NCBI GenBank assembly: GCA_027001525.1
Contig: JALTMR010000082.1
Span: 1-7,636 of the forward strand
Direction of reading: 5' to 3'
Source of the DNA: Gammaproteobacteria bacterium
GTDB taxonomy: Bacteria > Pseudomonadota > Gammaproteobacteria > Tenderiales > Tenderiaceae
Length of the DNA: 7,636 bases
The notes under the pieces are model-generated. The model had not been told where the DNA came from. It saw nothing but the letters and a program-made list of their open reading frames with translations, and made no database searches. The position numbers were made by a program, and so were the translations under genes. Positions 1 to 7,184 of this stretch are shown piece after piece (positions within the stretch are counted from its first letter, which is position 1; every line of letters begins with the position of its first letter).

Positions 1-765
1 TACGACGAATTTAACGTGCAATATTCACAACAGAAGATGACCGAGGCGGATCTCGACAACGTCATCCTCCAGTTCAAGCAGAAGGTGCTCTCGCCACCAC
101 GCCTCGCCGGCGGCATTCTGCTGGTGCACGAGACACTGGATCAGTACAAGGAGCCCCGCAAGGCCTGGCTCTACAACCCCGGCCAGCGCCGCGTACGCCG
201 TGCGCCCAACGTCGCCTTCGACAACCCCGGCACCGCCTCTGACGGCATGCGCACCACCGATCAGTACGACATGTTCACCGGCAGCCCGGAGCGCTATAAC
301 TGGGAGCTGGTGGGCAAGAAGGAGATCTACGTGCCCTACAACAGCTACCAACTGCACAGCGACAAGCTCAAATACAGCGACATCCTCACCCCGCTGCACA
401 TCAACCCCGAGTATCCGCGCTACGAGCTGCACCGGGTCTGGGTGGTGGAGGCAACGCTGAAAGAGGGGATGCGCCACATCTACAAACGCCGCACCTTTTA
501 TGTCGACGAGGACTCCTGGCAGATCCTCGTGGTGGATCAGTACGACAACCGGGACCAGCTCTGGCGCGTCTCCGAGGGCCATGTAATCAACTACTACGAA
601 GTGCCGCTGCTATGGACCACCCTGGAGGTCCACACCGACCTGCAGGCCGGGCGCTATCTGGCCATGGGGCTCGCCAACGAGGAGAAGGAGATGTACAAAT
701 TCAACTTCCCCCGCAAGCCCTCTGACTACGCCCCTGCCGCCCTGCGCCGGGAGGGCCGCCGCTAA
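1..765 (+). CDS. DUF1329 family protein, C-terminal part (5' end outside window)
   Basis: The reading frame is open from the first base and ends at a TAA (763-765), giving 254 residues with no start in view. I recognise DUF1329 (PF07044) from the aromatic-rich, charged beta-strand pattern: the segments LAGGILLVHETLDQ, AWLYNPGQRRVRRAPNVAFDNP, YNWELVGKKEIYVPYNSY and RRTFYVDEDSWQILVVDQYD are typical. The family is usually about 450 residues, so roughly the N-terminal 40 percent, with the expected signal peptide, lies upstream. DUF1329 proteins are exported. Their 'convert to a beta-sheet cup' look resembles LolA/LolB-type lipid carriers, but that is inference and no function is established here. 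They are commonly encoded beside DUF1302 outer-membrane proteins, YCF48-like propellers and RND exporters, as here; a DUF1302 gene would be expected just upstream. The internal GTG near base 16 is not a plausible true start because homology extends through it. Confidence 0.88.
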   Translation, partial: YDEFNVQYSQQKMTEADLDNVILQFKQKVLSPPRLAGGILLVHETLDQYKEPRKAWLYNPGQRRVRRAPNVAFDNPGTASDGMRTTDQYDMFTGSPERYNWELVGKKEIYVPYNSYQLHSDKLKYSDILTPLHINPEYPRYELHRVWVVEATLKEGMRHIYKRRTFYVDEDSWQILVVDQYDNRDQLWRVSEGHVINYYEVPLLWTTLEVHTDLQAGRYLAMGLANEEKEMYKFNFPRKPSDYAPAALRREGRR

Positions 766-1734
766 GTGCTGATCTGCCGCAAGGCGGGCTCATTGCTTGT
801 GCCCGCCGCCGCCCTCTTCTCTCTCTTTTTGCTCTCCACCAGCTGGGCCGCGGAGTTTGCCGAGCCCTCACCTCTCGCCATTCACTCGCTGCTGCTCGAC
901 GGTGCCCAGTATCAACACCGAATGATCGCCGTGGGCGAGCGCGGCCATGTGCTCTACAGCGACGACCAGGGCCACAACTGGGCCCAGGCTCGCGTACCGA
1001 CCCGGACCCTGCTGACCGGCGTGTTCATGCTGGACGAAACACACGCCTGGGCCGTGGGCCACGACGCCACCATCCTCCAGAGCAGCGATGGCGGCCGGCA
1101 ATGGCAACTGCGCTACCGCGCGCCGGACAAAGAGTCACCGCTGCTGGATGTCTGGTTTAAAGACCAGAACAGGGGCTTTGCCATCGGCGCCTACGGCCTG
1201 TTTCTGGAGACCAGCGACGGCGGCACCACCTGGCAACAGCGCTGGATCAGCGAGACGGACGACTTCCACCTTAATCAGATCAGCAGCGCCCCCGACGGCA
1301 CCCTCTACATTGCCGCCGAAAGCGGCGTGGTCTATCGCTCTGATGATGGCGGCAACAACTGGGGCAGCCTGACCACCCCCTACCAGGGCTCTTTCTTTGG
1401 CTCGCTGCCGCTGACCTCGGGGCAACTCTTCGTCTTCGGCCTGCGCGGTCACCTGTTCCGCTCCGATAACAGGGGAGATAGCTGGACCGGCCTGGCCACC
1501 GGCACCACCGCCATGCTCACCAGCGCGCTGCGCTCCAGCGACCCGCAAACGGGAGGTGAACGCTGCCTGTTTGCCGGCCTGAGCGGCGTACTGCTGGTCG
1601 ATCAAGGGTGCAATGGTGAGGCACTGCAACTGATACAGCGCCCGGACCGCAGCGGCATCTCGGCCCTGCTCAGCAGCGACAATGACGAACTGGTGCTCAT
1701 CGGCGAAGCGGGCATCACGAGGTTCAAGCCATGA
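766..1734 (+). CDS. Exported YCF48-like / BNR-repeat seven-bladed beta-propeller
   Basis: This 322-residue protein starts at a GTG directly after the preceding TAA; a strong GGGAGGG ribosome site at 749-755 supports that start. Residues 1-28 form a signal peptide (R5/K6, then a hydrophobic stretch at 10-25, likely cut after A28), so it acts in the periplasm. Five Asp-box motifs, S-x-D-x-G-x-x-W type, sit at residues 65-72, 106-113, 149-156, 192-199 and 233-240. A related strand with a G-x-x-G pattern recurs seven times (glycines near 57, 98, 141, 184, 225, 271, 313), which implies a seven-bladed propeller filling the whole mature chain. The fold matches YCF48/HCF136, a photosystem II assembly factor in phototrophs. 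In non-phototrophs the family accompanies RND exporters, so here it is more likely a periplasmic scaffold or adaptor for the pump encoded next. C267 and C282 could form a disulfide. It is not expected to be a sialidase; the Asp box is structural, not catalytic. Confidence 0.9.
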   Translation: MLICRKAGSLLVPAAALFSLFLLSTSWAAEFAEPSPLAIHSLLLDGAQYQHRMIAVGERGHVLYSDDQGHNWAQARVPTRTLLTGVFMLDETHAWAVGHDATILQSSDGGRQWQLRYRAPDKESPLLDVWFKDQNRGFAIGAYGLFLETSDGGTTWQQRWISETDDFHLNQISSAPDGTLYIAAESGVVYRSDDGGNNWGSLTTPYQGSFFGSLPLTSGQLFVFGLRGHLFRSDNRGDSWTGLATGTTAMLTSALRSSDPQTGGERCLFAGLSGVLLVDQGCNGEALQLIQRPDRSGISALLSSDNDELVLIGEAGITRFKP

Positions 1735-4073
1735 TGAGCGCCCTGACCAACGCGCTGGAGAAACTGCTCTTCAACCATCGCCGCGGGGTCATCGTCCTGT
1801 TTGTCGCCATCACCGCCGTGATGCTCTACTTCGCCAGCCAGCTGCGCGTCGATGCCGGCTTTACCAAGCTGCTGCCGATGAAGCACGAGTACATGCAGAC
1901 CTTCAGCAAACACCAGCAGGCGTTCGGCGGCGCCAACCGTATTCTTATCGCCCTGATGGTCAAGGAGGGCGATATCTTCAACAAACCCTTCTTTGACCGC
2001 CTCGCCGCCATCACGGATGAGGTCTTCTTTATTCCCGGCGTCGATCGCACCCGCGTCACCTCCCTCTTCACCCCCAACGTGCGATTCACCGAGGTGGTGG
2101 AGGATGGCATCGCCGGTGGCAATGTGATTCCGGCCGATTTTGAGGCGACCCCCGAGGGGCTGGCCACGGTGCGGCAGAACATTCTCAAGGCGGGTATTGT
2201 CGGCCGCCTGGTGGCCAACGACTTCAGCGGCGCGCTAATCAGCGTGCAGCTGCAGGAGTTCAACCCCGAAACCGGCGAGGCGCTGGACTACATTCAGGTG
2301 GCCGAGCTATTGGAAGAGCGCATTCGCGGCCAGTACGAGAATCAGGATTTCAATATTGAACTCAATGTCCACGTCATCGGTTTTGCCAAGGCCATCGGCG
2401 ATATTGCCGCTGGCGCGGCGCGAGTCATCCTCTTTTTCGCCCTCACCTTCGCCATCACCGCCCTGCTGGTGTTCGCCACCACCCGCTCGTTTCGCCTCAC
2501 CGCTGCACTGCTGGGCAGCGCACTTATCGCTGTAATCTGGCAGCTGGGGCTACTGACGGCCATGGGCTACGGCATCGACCCCATGTCGGTGCTGATCCCG
2601 TTTTTGATTTTTGCCATTGCCATCAGCCACGGCGTGCAGATGGTCAACAACCACAACACCGAAGTTTTTCAGGGTGCCGATGCCGAGACAGCGGCGCGCA
2701 CCTGTTTCAAGCGCCTGCTGATTCCCAGCACCATCGCCCTGGCCAGCGACACCATCGGTTTTATCACCATCTATCTGATTGAGATCCGCGTGATTCAGGA
2801 GATGGCCATCACCGCCAGTGTTGGTGTGGCGGTGATTATTTTCATCAACCTGTTGCTGCTGCCGGTGCTGCTCTCCTACATCCGCCCCAAAGCGGGCCAG
2901 CGGGAAAAGATGGCTCGGCGGGCAGCACGGATGAACGGGGTGTGGCGCGTGGTGGCCAGGGCCGCCACGGCAAAGCCGGCGACGGGAATCATCCTGTTTT
3001 CGCTGCTGCTTTTGATTCTCGGGGCCTGGAAAGCCACCGACGTCAAGATCGGCGACCTGCAGCGCGGCGTGCCCGAGCTGCGGGCCGAGTCCCGCTACAA
3101 TATCGACAGCGAGGTGATCAGCAACAAATTCTCCATCGGGGTCGATGTGCTGACCGTCATCGTCGAGACCTCGCCCGAGGGCTGCATCAATTACGACATC
3201 ATGAGCGCCATTGACCATTTCCAGTGGGCCATGCGCAATGTGGAGGGGGTGCAGTCGGTCATCGCCCTGCCGGGGGTCGTCCGCGTCATCAACGCGGGCT
3301 GGAACGAGGGTAGCCTGAAGTGGCGTGTGCTGCCGCGCAACGCCTCGTCGCTGGCACAATCGGTGGCCTACATCCCCACCAGCAGCGGTCTGCTCAACAA
3401 CGATTGCAGCGTGATGCCGGTGATGATTTTCACCACCGACCACAAGGCCACCACCATCACCAAAATCGTCTCCGCCGTAAAAGCATATCGCGACGAGCAC
3501 CGGCGCGACGATGTGCAGTTTCTGCTCGCCACCGGCAACGTGGGTGTGATGGCCGCCACCAATGAGGAGATCGACCGGGCCCAGTTCCCCATCCTGCTCT
3601 ATCTTTTCAGCATCATCATCGCCCTGTGTCTAATCACCTTTCGCTCCCTCGCCACCACGTTGTGCATCATGCTGCCTCTGGCGCTGGTCTCGCTGCTGGC
3701 CTACGCCCTGATGGCCATGCTCGACATCGGCCTCAAAGTTGCCACCCTGCCGGTGGTGGCCCTGGGCGTGGGGGTGGGGGTGGACTACGGCATCTACATC
3801 TACAGCCGTCTGCGGGATTTTCTGAAAACGGAAGATTCGCTCTACGACGCCTACCTGATGACCCTGAGTCAGACCGGCAGCGGCGTGCTCTTCACCGCCA
3901 TCACCCTGGCCATTGGCGTGGCCACCTGGATCTTCTCACCGCTGAAATTTCAGGCCGACATGGGCATTCTGCTGACCTTTATGTTTCTGGTGAATATGCT
4001 CGGCGCCATCTTTCTGCTGCCTGCACTGGCCTACTGGTTCAAGCGCCTTCAACCGGCAAAGCACTCGACATGA
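1731..4073 (+). CDS. RND superfamily (MMPL/COG1033-type) exporter
   Basis: This 780-residue inner-membrane transporter has the duplicated RND layout. TM1 is at about 19-37, followed by a large periplasmic domain (about 38-228) and TM2-6 (about 231-385). TM7 is at about 418-434, followed by a second periplasmic domain (about 435-625) and TM8-12 (about 629-770). The TM10 motif GVGVDYGIYIYSR with D685 is the proton-relay signature of MMPL/HpnN-like pumps. The matching place in TM4 reads AISHGVQ, so S299 replaces the Asp. C485 and C559 lie in the second periplasmic domain and could pair. At under 800 residues it is shorter than AcrB-type drug pumps (over 1000) and fits the hydrophobic-lipid branch. 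ATG 1731 overlaps the previous stop (ATGA), with GAGG at 1719-1722 as ribosome site; ATG 1734 is an equally good alternative. Role inferred: proton-driven movement of a lipid-like substrate. The substrate is unknown. Confidence 0.92.
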   Translation: MMSALTNALEKLLFNHRRGVIVLFVAITAVMLYFASQLRVDAGFTKLLPMKHEYMQTFSKHQQAFGGANRILIALMVKEGDIFNKPFFDRLAAITDEVFFIPGVDRTRVTSLFTPNVRFTEVVEDGIAGGNVIPADFEATPEGLATVRQNILKAGIVGRLVANDFSGALISVQLQEFNPETGEALDYIQVAELLEERIRGQYENQDFNIELNVHVIGFAKAIGDIAAGAARVILFFALTFAITALLVFATTRSFRLTAALLGSALIAVIWQLGLLTAMGYGIDPMSVLIPFLIFAIAISHGVQMVNNHNTEVFQGADAETAARTCFKRLLIPSTIALASDTIGFITIYLIEIRVIQEMAITASVGVAVIIFINLLLLPVLLSYIRPKAGQREKMARRAARMNGVWRVVARAATAKPATGIILFSLLLLILGAWKATDVKIGDLQRGVPELRAESRYNIDSEVISNKFSIGVDVLTVIVETSPEGCINYDIMSAIDHFQWAMRNVEGVQSVIALPGVVRVINAGWNEGSLKWRVLPRNASSLAQSVAYIPTSSGLLNNDCSVMPVMIFTTDHKATTITKIVSAVKAYRDEHRRDDVQFLLATGNVGVMAATNEEIDRAQFPILLYLFSIIIALCLITFRSLATTLCIMLPLALVSLLAYALMAMLDIGLKVATLPVVALGVGVGVDYGIYIYSRLRDFLKTEDSLYDAYLMTLSQTGSGVLFTAITLAIGVATWIFSPLKFQADMGILLTFMFLVNMLGAIFLLPALAYWFKRLQPAKHST

Positions 4074-4588
4074 TCCACACCAACCCCATCCACTTCATGA
4101 GAAAAGGGGCACGTTTTTTCTCGGAGAAAACGCTGTTGCAGTGGTACCCACCCTTTCTGCTCATGGGCGTCAAGGTGCTCGATCTGTCACCGGACTGGCA
4201 CCGGGCACGCTTCCTGTTGCCGCTGAAATTCAGGGCCCGCAACGCCGGCGGCTGCATGTTTGGCGGCTTTCAGGCATCGCTGGCCGACCCGATTCCGGCG
4301 CTGGCCTGTGTACGACGCTTCCCCGGCTATTCGGTCTGGACGCGCAAGTTGCAGATTGACTTTATCCGCGAGGGCAGCACCGATCTTGAGCTGCGTTTCG
4401 ATTTTGATCCGGCCCAGGAGCAACAGATTCGCCAGGCGCTGGAGGAGACGGGGCGCTGCAACCCCTGCTTCGAAATGAGCTACCACCTCGACGATGGCAC
4501 TCTCTGCAGCAAAATCCACAACACCGTCGCCATTCGCCCCAAGGGGTATCGGGTCAGGCCACACGGACCGGGGGGCTCCGCCGCCTGA
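4070..4588 (+). CDS. DUF4442 hotdog-fold, thioesterase-like protein
   Basis: This 172-residue soluble protein has no signal peptide or membrane segment, so it is cytoplasmic. The frame is open much further upstream, but I start at ATG 4070 because it overlaps the pump's stop as ATGA and because the upstream part lies inside the pump gene. There is no clear ribosome site, which fits translational coupling. The N-terminal helix region (residues 11-35) is followed by a strand, then N58-A-G-G-C-M-F-G-G-F with D73. This glycine-rich turn and Asp at the start of the long central helix is typical of DUF4442/PaaI-like hotdog proteins. Known relatives hydrolyse acyl-CoA or acyl-ACP thioesters, but DUF4442 itself is mostly uncharacterised, so activity is inferred. 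The C-terminal half holds the remaining strands and an unusual C130-N-P-C133 pair. As last gene of the cluster it may trim or supply the acyl group of the pump's substrate. Confidence 0.8.
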   Translation: MIHTNPIHFMRKGARFFSEKTLLQWYPPFLLMGVKVLDLSPDWHRARFLLPLKFRARNAGGCMFGGFQASLADPIPALACVRRFPGYSVWTRKLQIDFIREGSTDLELRFDFDPAQEQQIRQALEETGRCNPCFEMSYHLDDGTLCSKIHNTVAIRPKGYRVRPHGPGGSAA

Positions 4589-4695
4589 ACCGCCGCCGAT
4601 GCCCTGCCCGTTTGCCGCTCGACACCGTGATGCCCGCCGCCGTTGCAGCGGTGATATAGTTCGTCTCTCACGTCATATAAGGAAGTTGCCCGACC
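4589..4695 (+). promoter_or_regulatory. Intergenic promoter/leader region of the SPFH-nfeD operon
   Basis: This 107-base gap separates the DUF4442 gene from the SPFH gene. A TATAGT hexamer at 4655-4660 is a reasonable -10 box, and an AAGGAAG ribosome site (4679-4685) lies 10 bases before ATG 4696. No convincing -35 box stands at the right distance. A small CCGC...GCGG inverted repeat at about 4637-4650 has a short stem and no T-run, so I do not call it a terminator. The change from overlapping genes to a real gap suggests that a new transcription unit starts here. Confidence 0.4.
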
Positions 4696-5667
4696 ATGGA
4701 TATTGCTGTGGAAGTATTTAAAATTCTCTTTAGTTTTTGGGGTGGTTTGGCCATCATCCTGCTGGTTCTACTCAAGACCTCCATCAAATTTGTCCCTCAG
4801 AACCGCGCCTACGTCATCGAACGTTTTGGCAAGTACCGGACTTCCCTGACAGCAGGCCTGAATTTCATCGTCCCCTTTATTGACCGCATCGCCTACGACC
4901 GCTCGTTAAAAGAGCAGGCTGTCGATGTTCCCAGCCAGGCGGCCATCACCAAGGACAACATCGGCCTCACCGTCGATGGCGTGCTCTATTTCAAGGTGCT
5001 CGACCCTTTCAAAGCCAGCTATGGCGTCGATGACTACACCTTTGCCGTCATTCAACTGGCACAGACCACCATGCGCTCCGAAATCGGCAAGCTGGACCTC
5101 GACAAAACCTTCGAAGAACGGGATCTGCTCAACTCCGCCATCGTCTCGGCCATCAACGAAGCAGCCATGCCCTGGGGAGTGCAGGTGATGCGCTATGAGA
5201 TCAAGGACATCACCCCACCACGCAGTGTGCTCGAAGCGATGGAACGGCAGATGAAGGCAGAGCGGGACAAGCGGGCCTCCATCCTCGAATCAGAGGGCGA
5301 GCGCCAGTCGGCCATCAATGTGGCGGAGGGGGAGAAGCAGTCGGTGGTACTGGCCGCCGAAGCCGAGCGCGCCCAGCAGATACTGAAAGCGGAAGGGGAG
5401 GCCAAGGCCATTGAATTAGTGGCGCTGGCCAAGGCGAAGGCGCTGCACACCATCGGCGGGGTAGCGAACACGGTGGCAGGACAGAAGGCGGTGCAGCTGG
5501 ATCTTGCGGAACAGGCCATTGAGGCGAAGCAGAACATTGCCAAAGAGTCGACCATCGTCCTGATGGACGGCGAGAGCAGTGAGACCGCCAAGGTGGTCAC
5601 CGAAGCCGTGGCCATCGTCACCGCCATGAACAAGAGTGATGCGTTCGGCAGTGGTGACGCGCCATGA
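4696..5667 (+). CDS. SPFH/band 7 (stomatin-like) membrane scaffold, paraslipin, QmcA-like
   Basis: This 323-residue protein is anchored by one N-terminal membrane segment (about 11-28). Its SPFH/band-7 domain (about 31-190) is clear from FVPQNRAYVIERFGKY, GLNFIVPFIDRI and PWGVQVMRYEIKDITPP. An Ala/Glu/Lys-rich coiled coil follows (about 185-250; SEGERQ, AEGEKQ and KAEGEAKA repeats), then a conserved tail with STIVLMDG. Family members oligomerise into large membrane rings or cages; E. coli QmcA and human stomatin-like protein 2 are relatives. The role is inferred to be organising inner-membrane microdomains or protease complexes. The length is normal (about 300-330). The start is secure: AAGGAAG lies 10 bases upstream and the membrane segment begins soon after. 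Its stop overlaps the start of the NfeD gene, the usual partner. HflK/HflC are relatives but lack this tail and have no NfeD gene beside them. Confidence 0.93.
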   Translation: MDIAVEVFKILFSFWGGLAIILLVLLKTSIKFVPQNRAYVIERFGKYRTSLTAGLNFIVPFIDRIAYDRSLKEQAVDVPSQAAITKDNIGLTVDGVLYFKVLDPFKASYGVDDYTFAVIQLAQTTMRSEIGKLDLDKTFEERDLLNSAIVSAINEAAMPWGVQVMRYEIKDITPPRSVLEAMERQMKAERDKRASILESEGERQSAINVAEGEKQSVVLAAEAERAQQILKAEGEAKAIELVALAKAKALHTIGGVANTVAGQKAVQLDLAEQAIEAKQNIAKESTIVLMDGESSETAKVVTEAVAIVTAMNKSDAFGSGDAP

Positions 5668-6149
5668 TCGATTACATCCAGAACAACCAGCCGGCCTTCT
5701 GGTTTTCACTGGGCTTTCTGCTGCTGATTATCGAAGCACTGGTGTTTGGCTTTACTTCGGGCGTGGTGCTGTTTGCCGGCGTTGGGGGGCTGGTTGCCGG
5801 GGGGATGATGTGGTTCGGCATCATTCCGCATACCTGGCTCGCGGGTTTCGTTACCTTCGGCCTCGGCTCGGGCCTGGCCGCAGCGCTGTTGTGGAAGCCC
5901 CTGCTCCGGCTGCAAAACGATGACCCACCGACCAAGGACAATAGCAGTGACATCATCGGTTACCGCTTCCGCCTGGCAGATACCATCACACTCACCGCCC
6001 CGGGCACCACCCGCTATTCGGGCATCGACTGGCGCGTCGAGATCGATCTCGACACCGACATCACCGAGATCGAAGGCGGGAGTCTGGTGGAGGTCAGCTC
6101 CGTCGATGCCGGGCTGTTTCGCGTCAGGCCCGCACAACCAGCGCAGTAA
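5664..6149 (+). CDS. NfeD family protein, short membrane form
   Basis: This 161-residue inner-membrane protein has three hydrophobic segments (about 10-28, 32-52 and 57-77). A polar linker (83-94) and a C-terminal beta-rich domain (about 95-157) follow; the latter is the OB-fold-like NfeD domain, recognisable from DIIGYRFRLADTI, IDWRVEI and GGSLVEVSSVDAGLFRVRP. It is the short form, lacking the ClpP-like serine protease domain of long NfeD proteins. ATG 5664 overlaps the SPFH stop as ATGA, so the two are probably co-translated and their products thought to act together in the membrane. E. coli qmcA is likewise followed by an NfeD-type gene (ybbJ). NfeD is proposed to bind or regulate the SPFH ring; the exact role is not settled. 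The gene ends 14 bases before the stop of the convergent znuA, with no clear terminator between. Confidence 0.92.
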   Translation: MIDYIQNNQPAFWFSLGFLLLIIEALVFGFTSGVVLFAGVGGLVAGGMMWFGIIPHTWLAGFVTFGLGSGLAAALLWKPLLRLQNDDPPTKDNSSDIIGYRFRLADTITLTAPGTTRYSGIDWRVEIDLDTDITEIEGGSLVEVSSVDAGLFRVRPAQPAQ

Positions 6150-6163
6150 CAGGCCCGGGGGCG

Positions 6164-7162
6164 TCAGTGCCCGCTGTCGCCCTCGTGCCCCAGACACCCC
6201 ACCAGACTGGCAGCCAGGTTCCGCATCAGCTCAAAATAGAGTTCCGGCCCACTGGCCAGGCCGGCTCCCATCGGATCCAGCACGGCCGTTTTCACGTTAA
6301 AACCATCACTGATCACCGCCGTCACCGAGGCGGAAAACTGCGGTTCACTGAAAATGCACCGGGCACCTGAAGCGGCTACTTTTTGACGAATGTCGCTGAT
6401 GCGTCGCGCCCCCGGTTTACGCCCGGGATTCACGGTAATCGAACCGATGGCATTCAAACCGTAGCGGGCTTCCAGATAGTGGTAGGCATCATGAAAGACC
6501 AGATAGGGCACACGCTGAACACCGTCTAGGCGCCGCTTTAGCTGCGCATCCAGTACCTCCAGTCGGTTTAGTAGCGCATGGCTATTGCGTTGGTATTGAT
6601 CGGCATGGGCGGCGTCGATAGCGCTCAGGCGGGCCGCCACAGCCGCCACGATCACCCTGGCATTTTGCGGATCCAACCAGAGGTGGCCATCAACGCTGCC
6701 ATGCTCATGGTGCTCAGCGTGGTGTTCATGATCACCTTCCCCCTGCTCCCGCCACAAGCCACCTTCGCGCGGGGACAGCAGCACCATTGCAGGCAGATCC
6801 ATCAACTTGATCTGCTGGGTAGTGGGCGACAGATTACGCAACACCCGGGGCAGAAAACTCTCCACACTCTCCCCCACCCAGACCACCAGGTCAGCCCGGT
6901 GCAGGCGACGCACCTGTGAGGGCTTGAGCATGTAAGCGTGAGGCGAAACATTACCCCGCACCAGCAGCTGGGGCTCAGCCACCCCCGCCATCACCCCGGC
7001 AACCAGAGAGTGAATCGGCGCAATCCCCACCACCACCTGGGGAGGCTCAGCCGCCTGGGCAGACAAGCCAAGGAACAGCAACACCAGAACCACCGGCCAC
7101 ATCGAACAATTTGCAAACAACTTGTGCGGCTTGGCTTTACAGATCACAGCGGGGGCCTTCAC
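6164..7162 (-). CDS. znuA: Zinc ABC transporter periplasmic zinc-binding protein ZnuA
   Basis: This 332-residue cluster-9 solute-binding protein captures zinc in the periplasm and hands it to ZnuB/ZnuC. The signal peptide covers residues 1-37 or 38 (K9/K11/K14, hydrophobic core 22-35, SAQA/A cut). Likely zinc ligands are H75 (in SPHAYMLKPSQ), H160 (in DGHLWLDP) and H224 (in FHDAYHYLE); E283 (in FSEPQF) and D296 (in LDPMG) are the conserved C-lobe acids. A His/Glu-rich loop lies at about 143-154 just before H160, which distinguishes zinc-specific ZnuA from manganese-binding relatives. C279 and C323 sit where ZnuA proteins carry a C-lobe disulfide. I chose the GTG at 7162-7160: GGAA lies about 9 bases upstream and it gives a charged n-region. 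ATG at 7102-7100 (residue 21) is an alternative but lacks a ribosome site. It is divergent from zur across a Zur box, so it should be induced by zinc starvation. Confidence 0.95.
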   Translation of the reverse strand: MKAPAVICKAKPHKLFANCSMWPVVLVLLFLGLSAQAAEPPQVVVGIAPIHSLVAGVMAGVAEPQLLVRGNVSPHAYMLKPSQVRRLHRADLVVWVGESVESFLPRVLRNLSPTTQQIKLMDLPAMVLLSPREGGLWREQGEGDHEHHAEHHEHGSVDGHLWLDPQNARVIVAAVAARLSAIDAAHADQYQRNSHALLNRLEVLDAQLKRRLDGVQRVPYLVFHDAYHYLEARYGLNAIGSITVNPGRKPGARRISDIRQKVAASGARCIFSEPQFSASVTAVISDGFNVKTAVLDPMGAGLASGPELYFELMRNLAASLVGCLGHEGDSGH

Positions 7163-7184
7163 TCAGATTCATTCCAAAAAAACA

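Noticed and set aside
25..582. A 185-codon open frame on the minus strand opposite the DUF1329 gene
   Set aside because: The product is a Val/Ala/His-rich shadow with no domain, and the plus-strand frame matches a known family.
2550..3500. A 316-codon open frame on the minus strand inside the RND gene
   Set aside because: It lies opposite a well-supported transporter gene; its product is low-complexity (rich in G, H, D, Q) with no recognisable domain, as expected for an antisense shadow in GC-rich DNA.
3764..3783. A G-rich run that might form a G-quadruplex
   Set aside because: It has only three tracts of three or more G and encodes the conserved GVGVGVD segment of TM10, so codon use explains it.
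3626..4069. An upstream extension of the DUF4442 frame giving a 320-residue protein
   Set aside because: The added 148 residues overlap the pump's TM8-12 region in another frame, are low-complexity, and have no match to the hotdog family; ATG 4070 with ATGA coupling fits better.
4637..4650. An inverted repeat that might terminate the RND-DUF4442 transcript
   Set aside because: The stem is only four base pairs and is not followed by a T-run.
7137..7172. An 11-residue leader peptide (ATG at 7172-7170, minus strand) overlapping the znuA start
   Set aside because: The GGAA is only about one base from this ATG, too close to serve it, but is correctly spaced for the znuA GTG; there is no attenuator-like structure, so chance is the simplest explanation.
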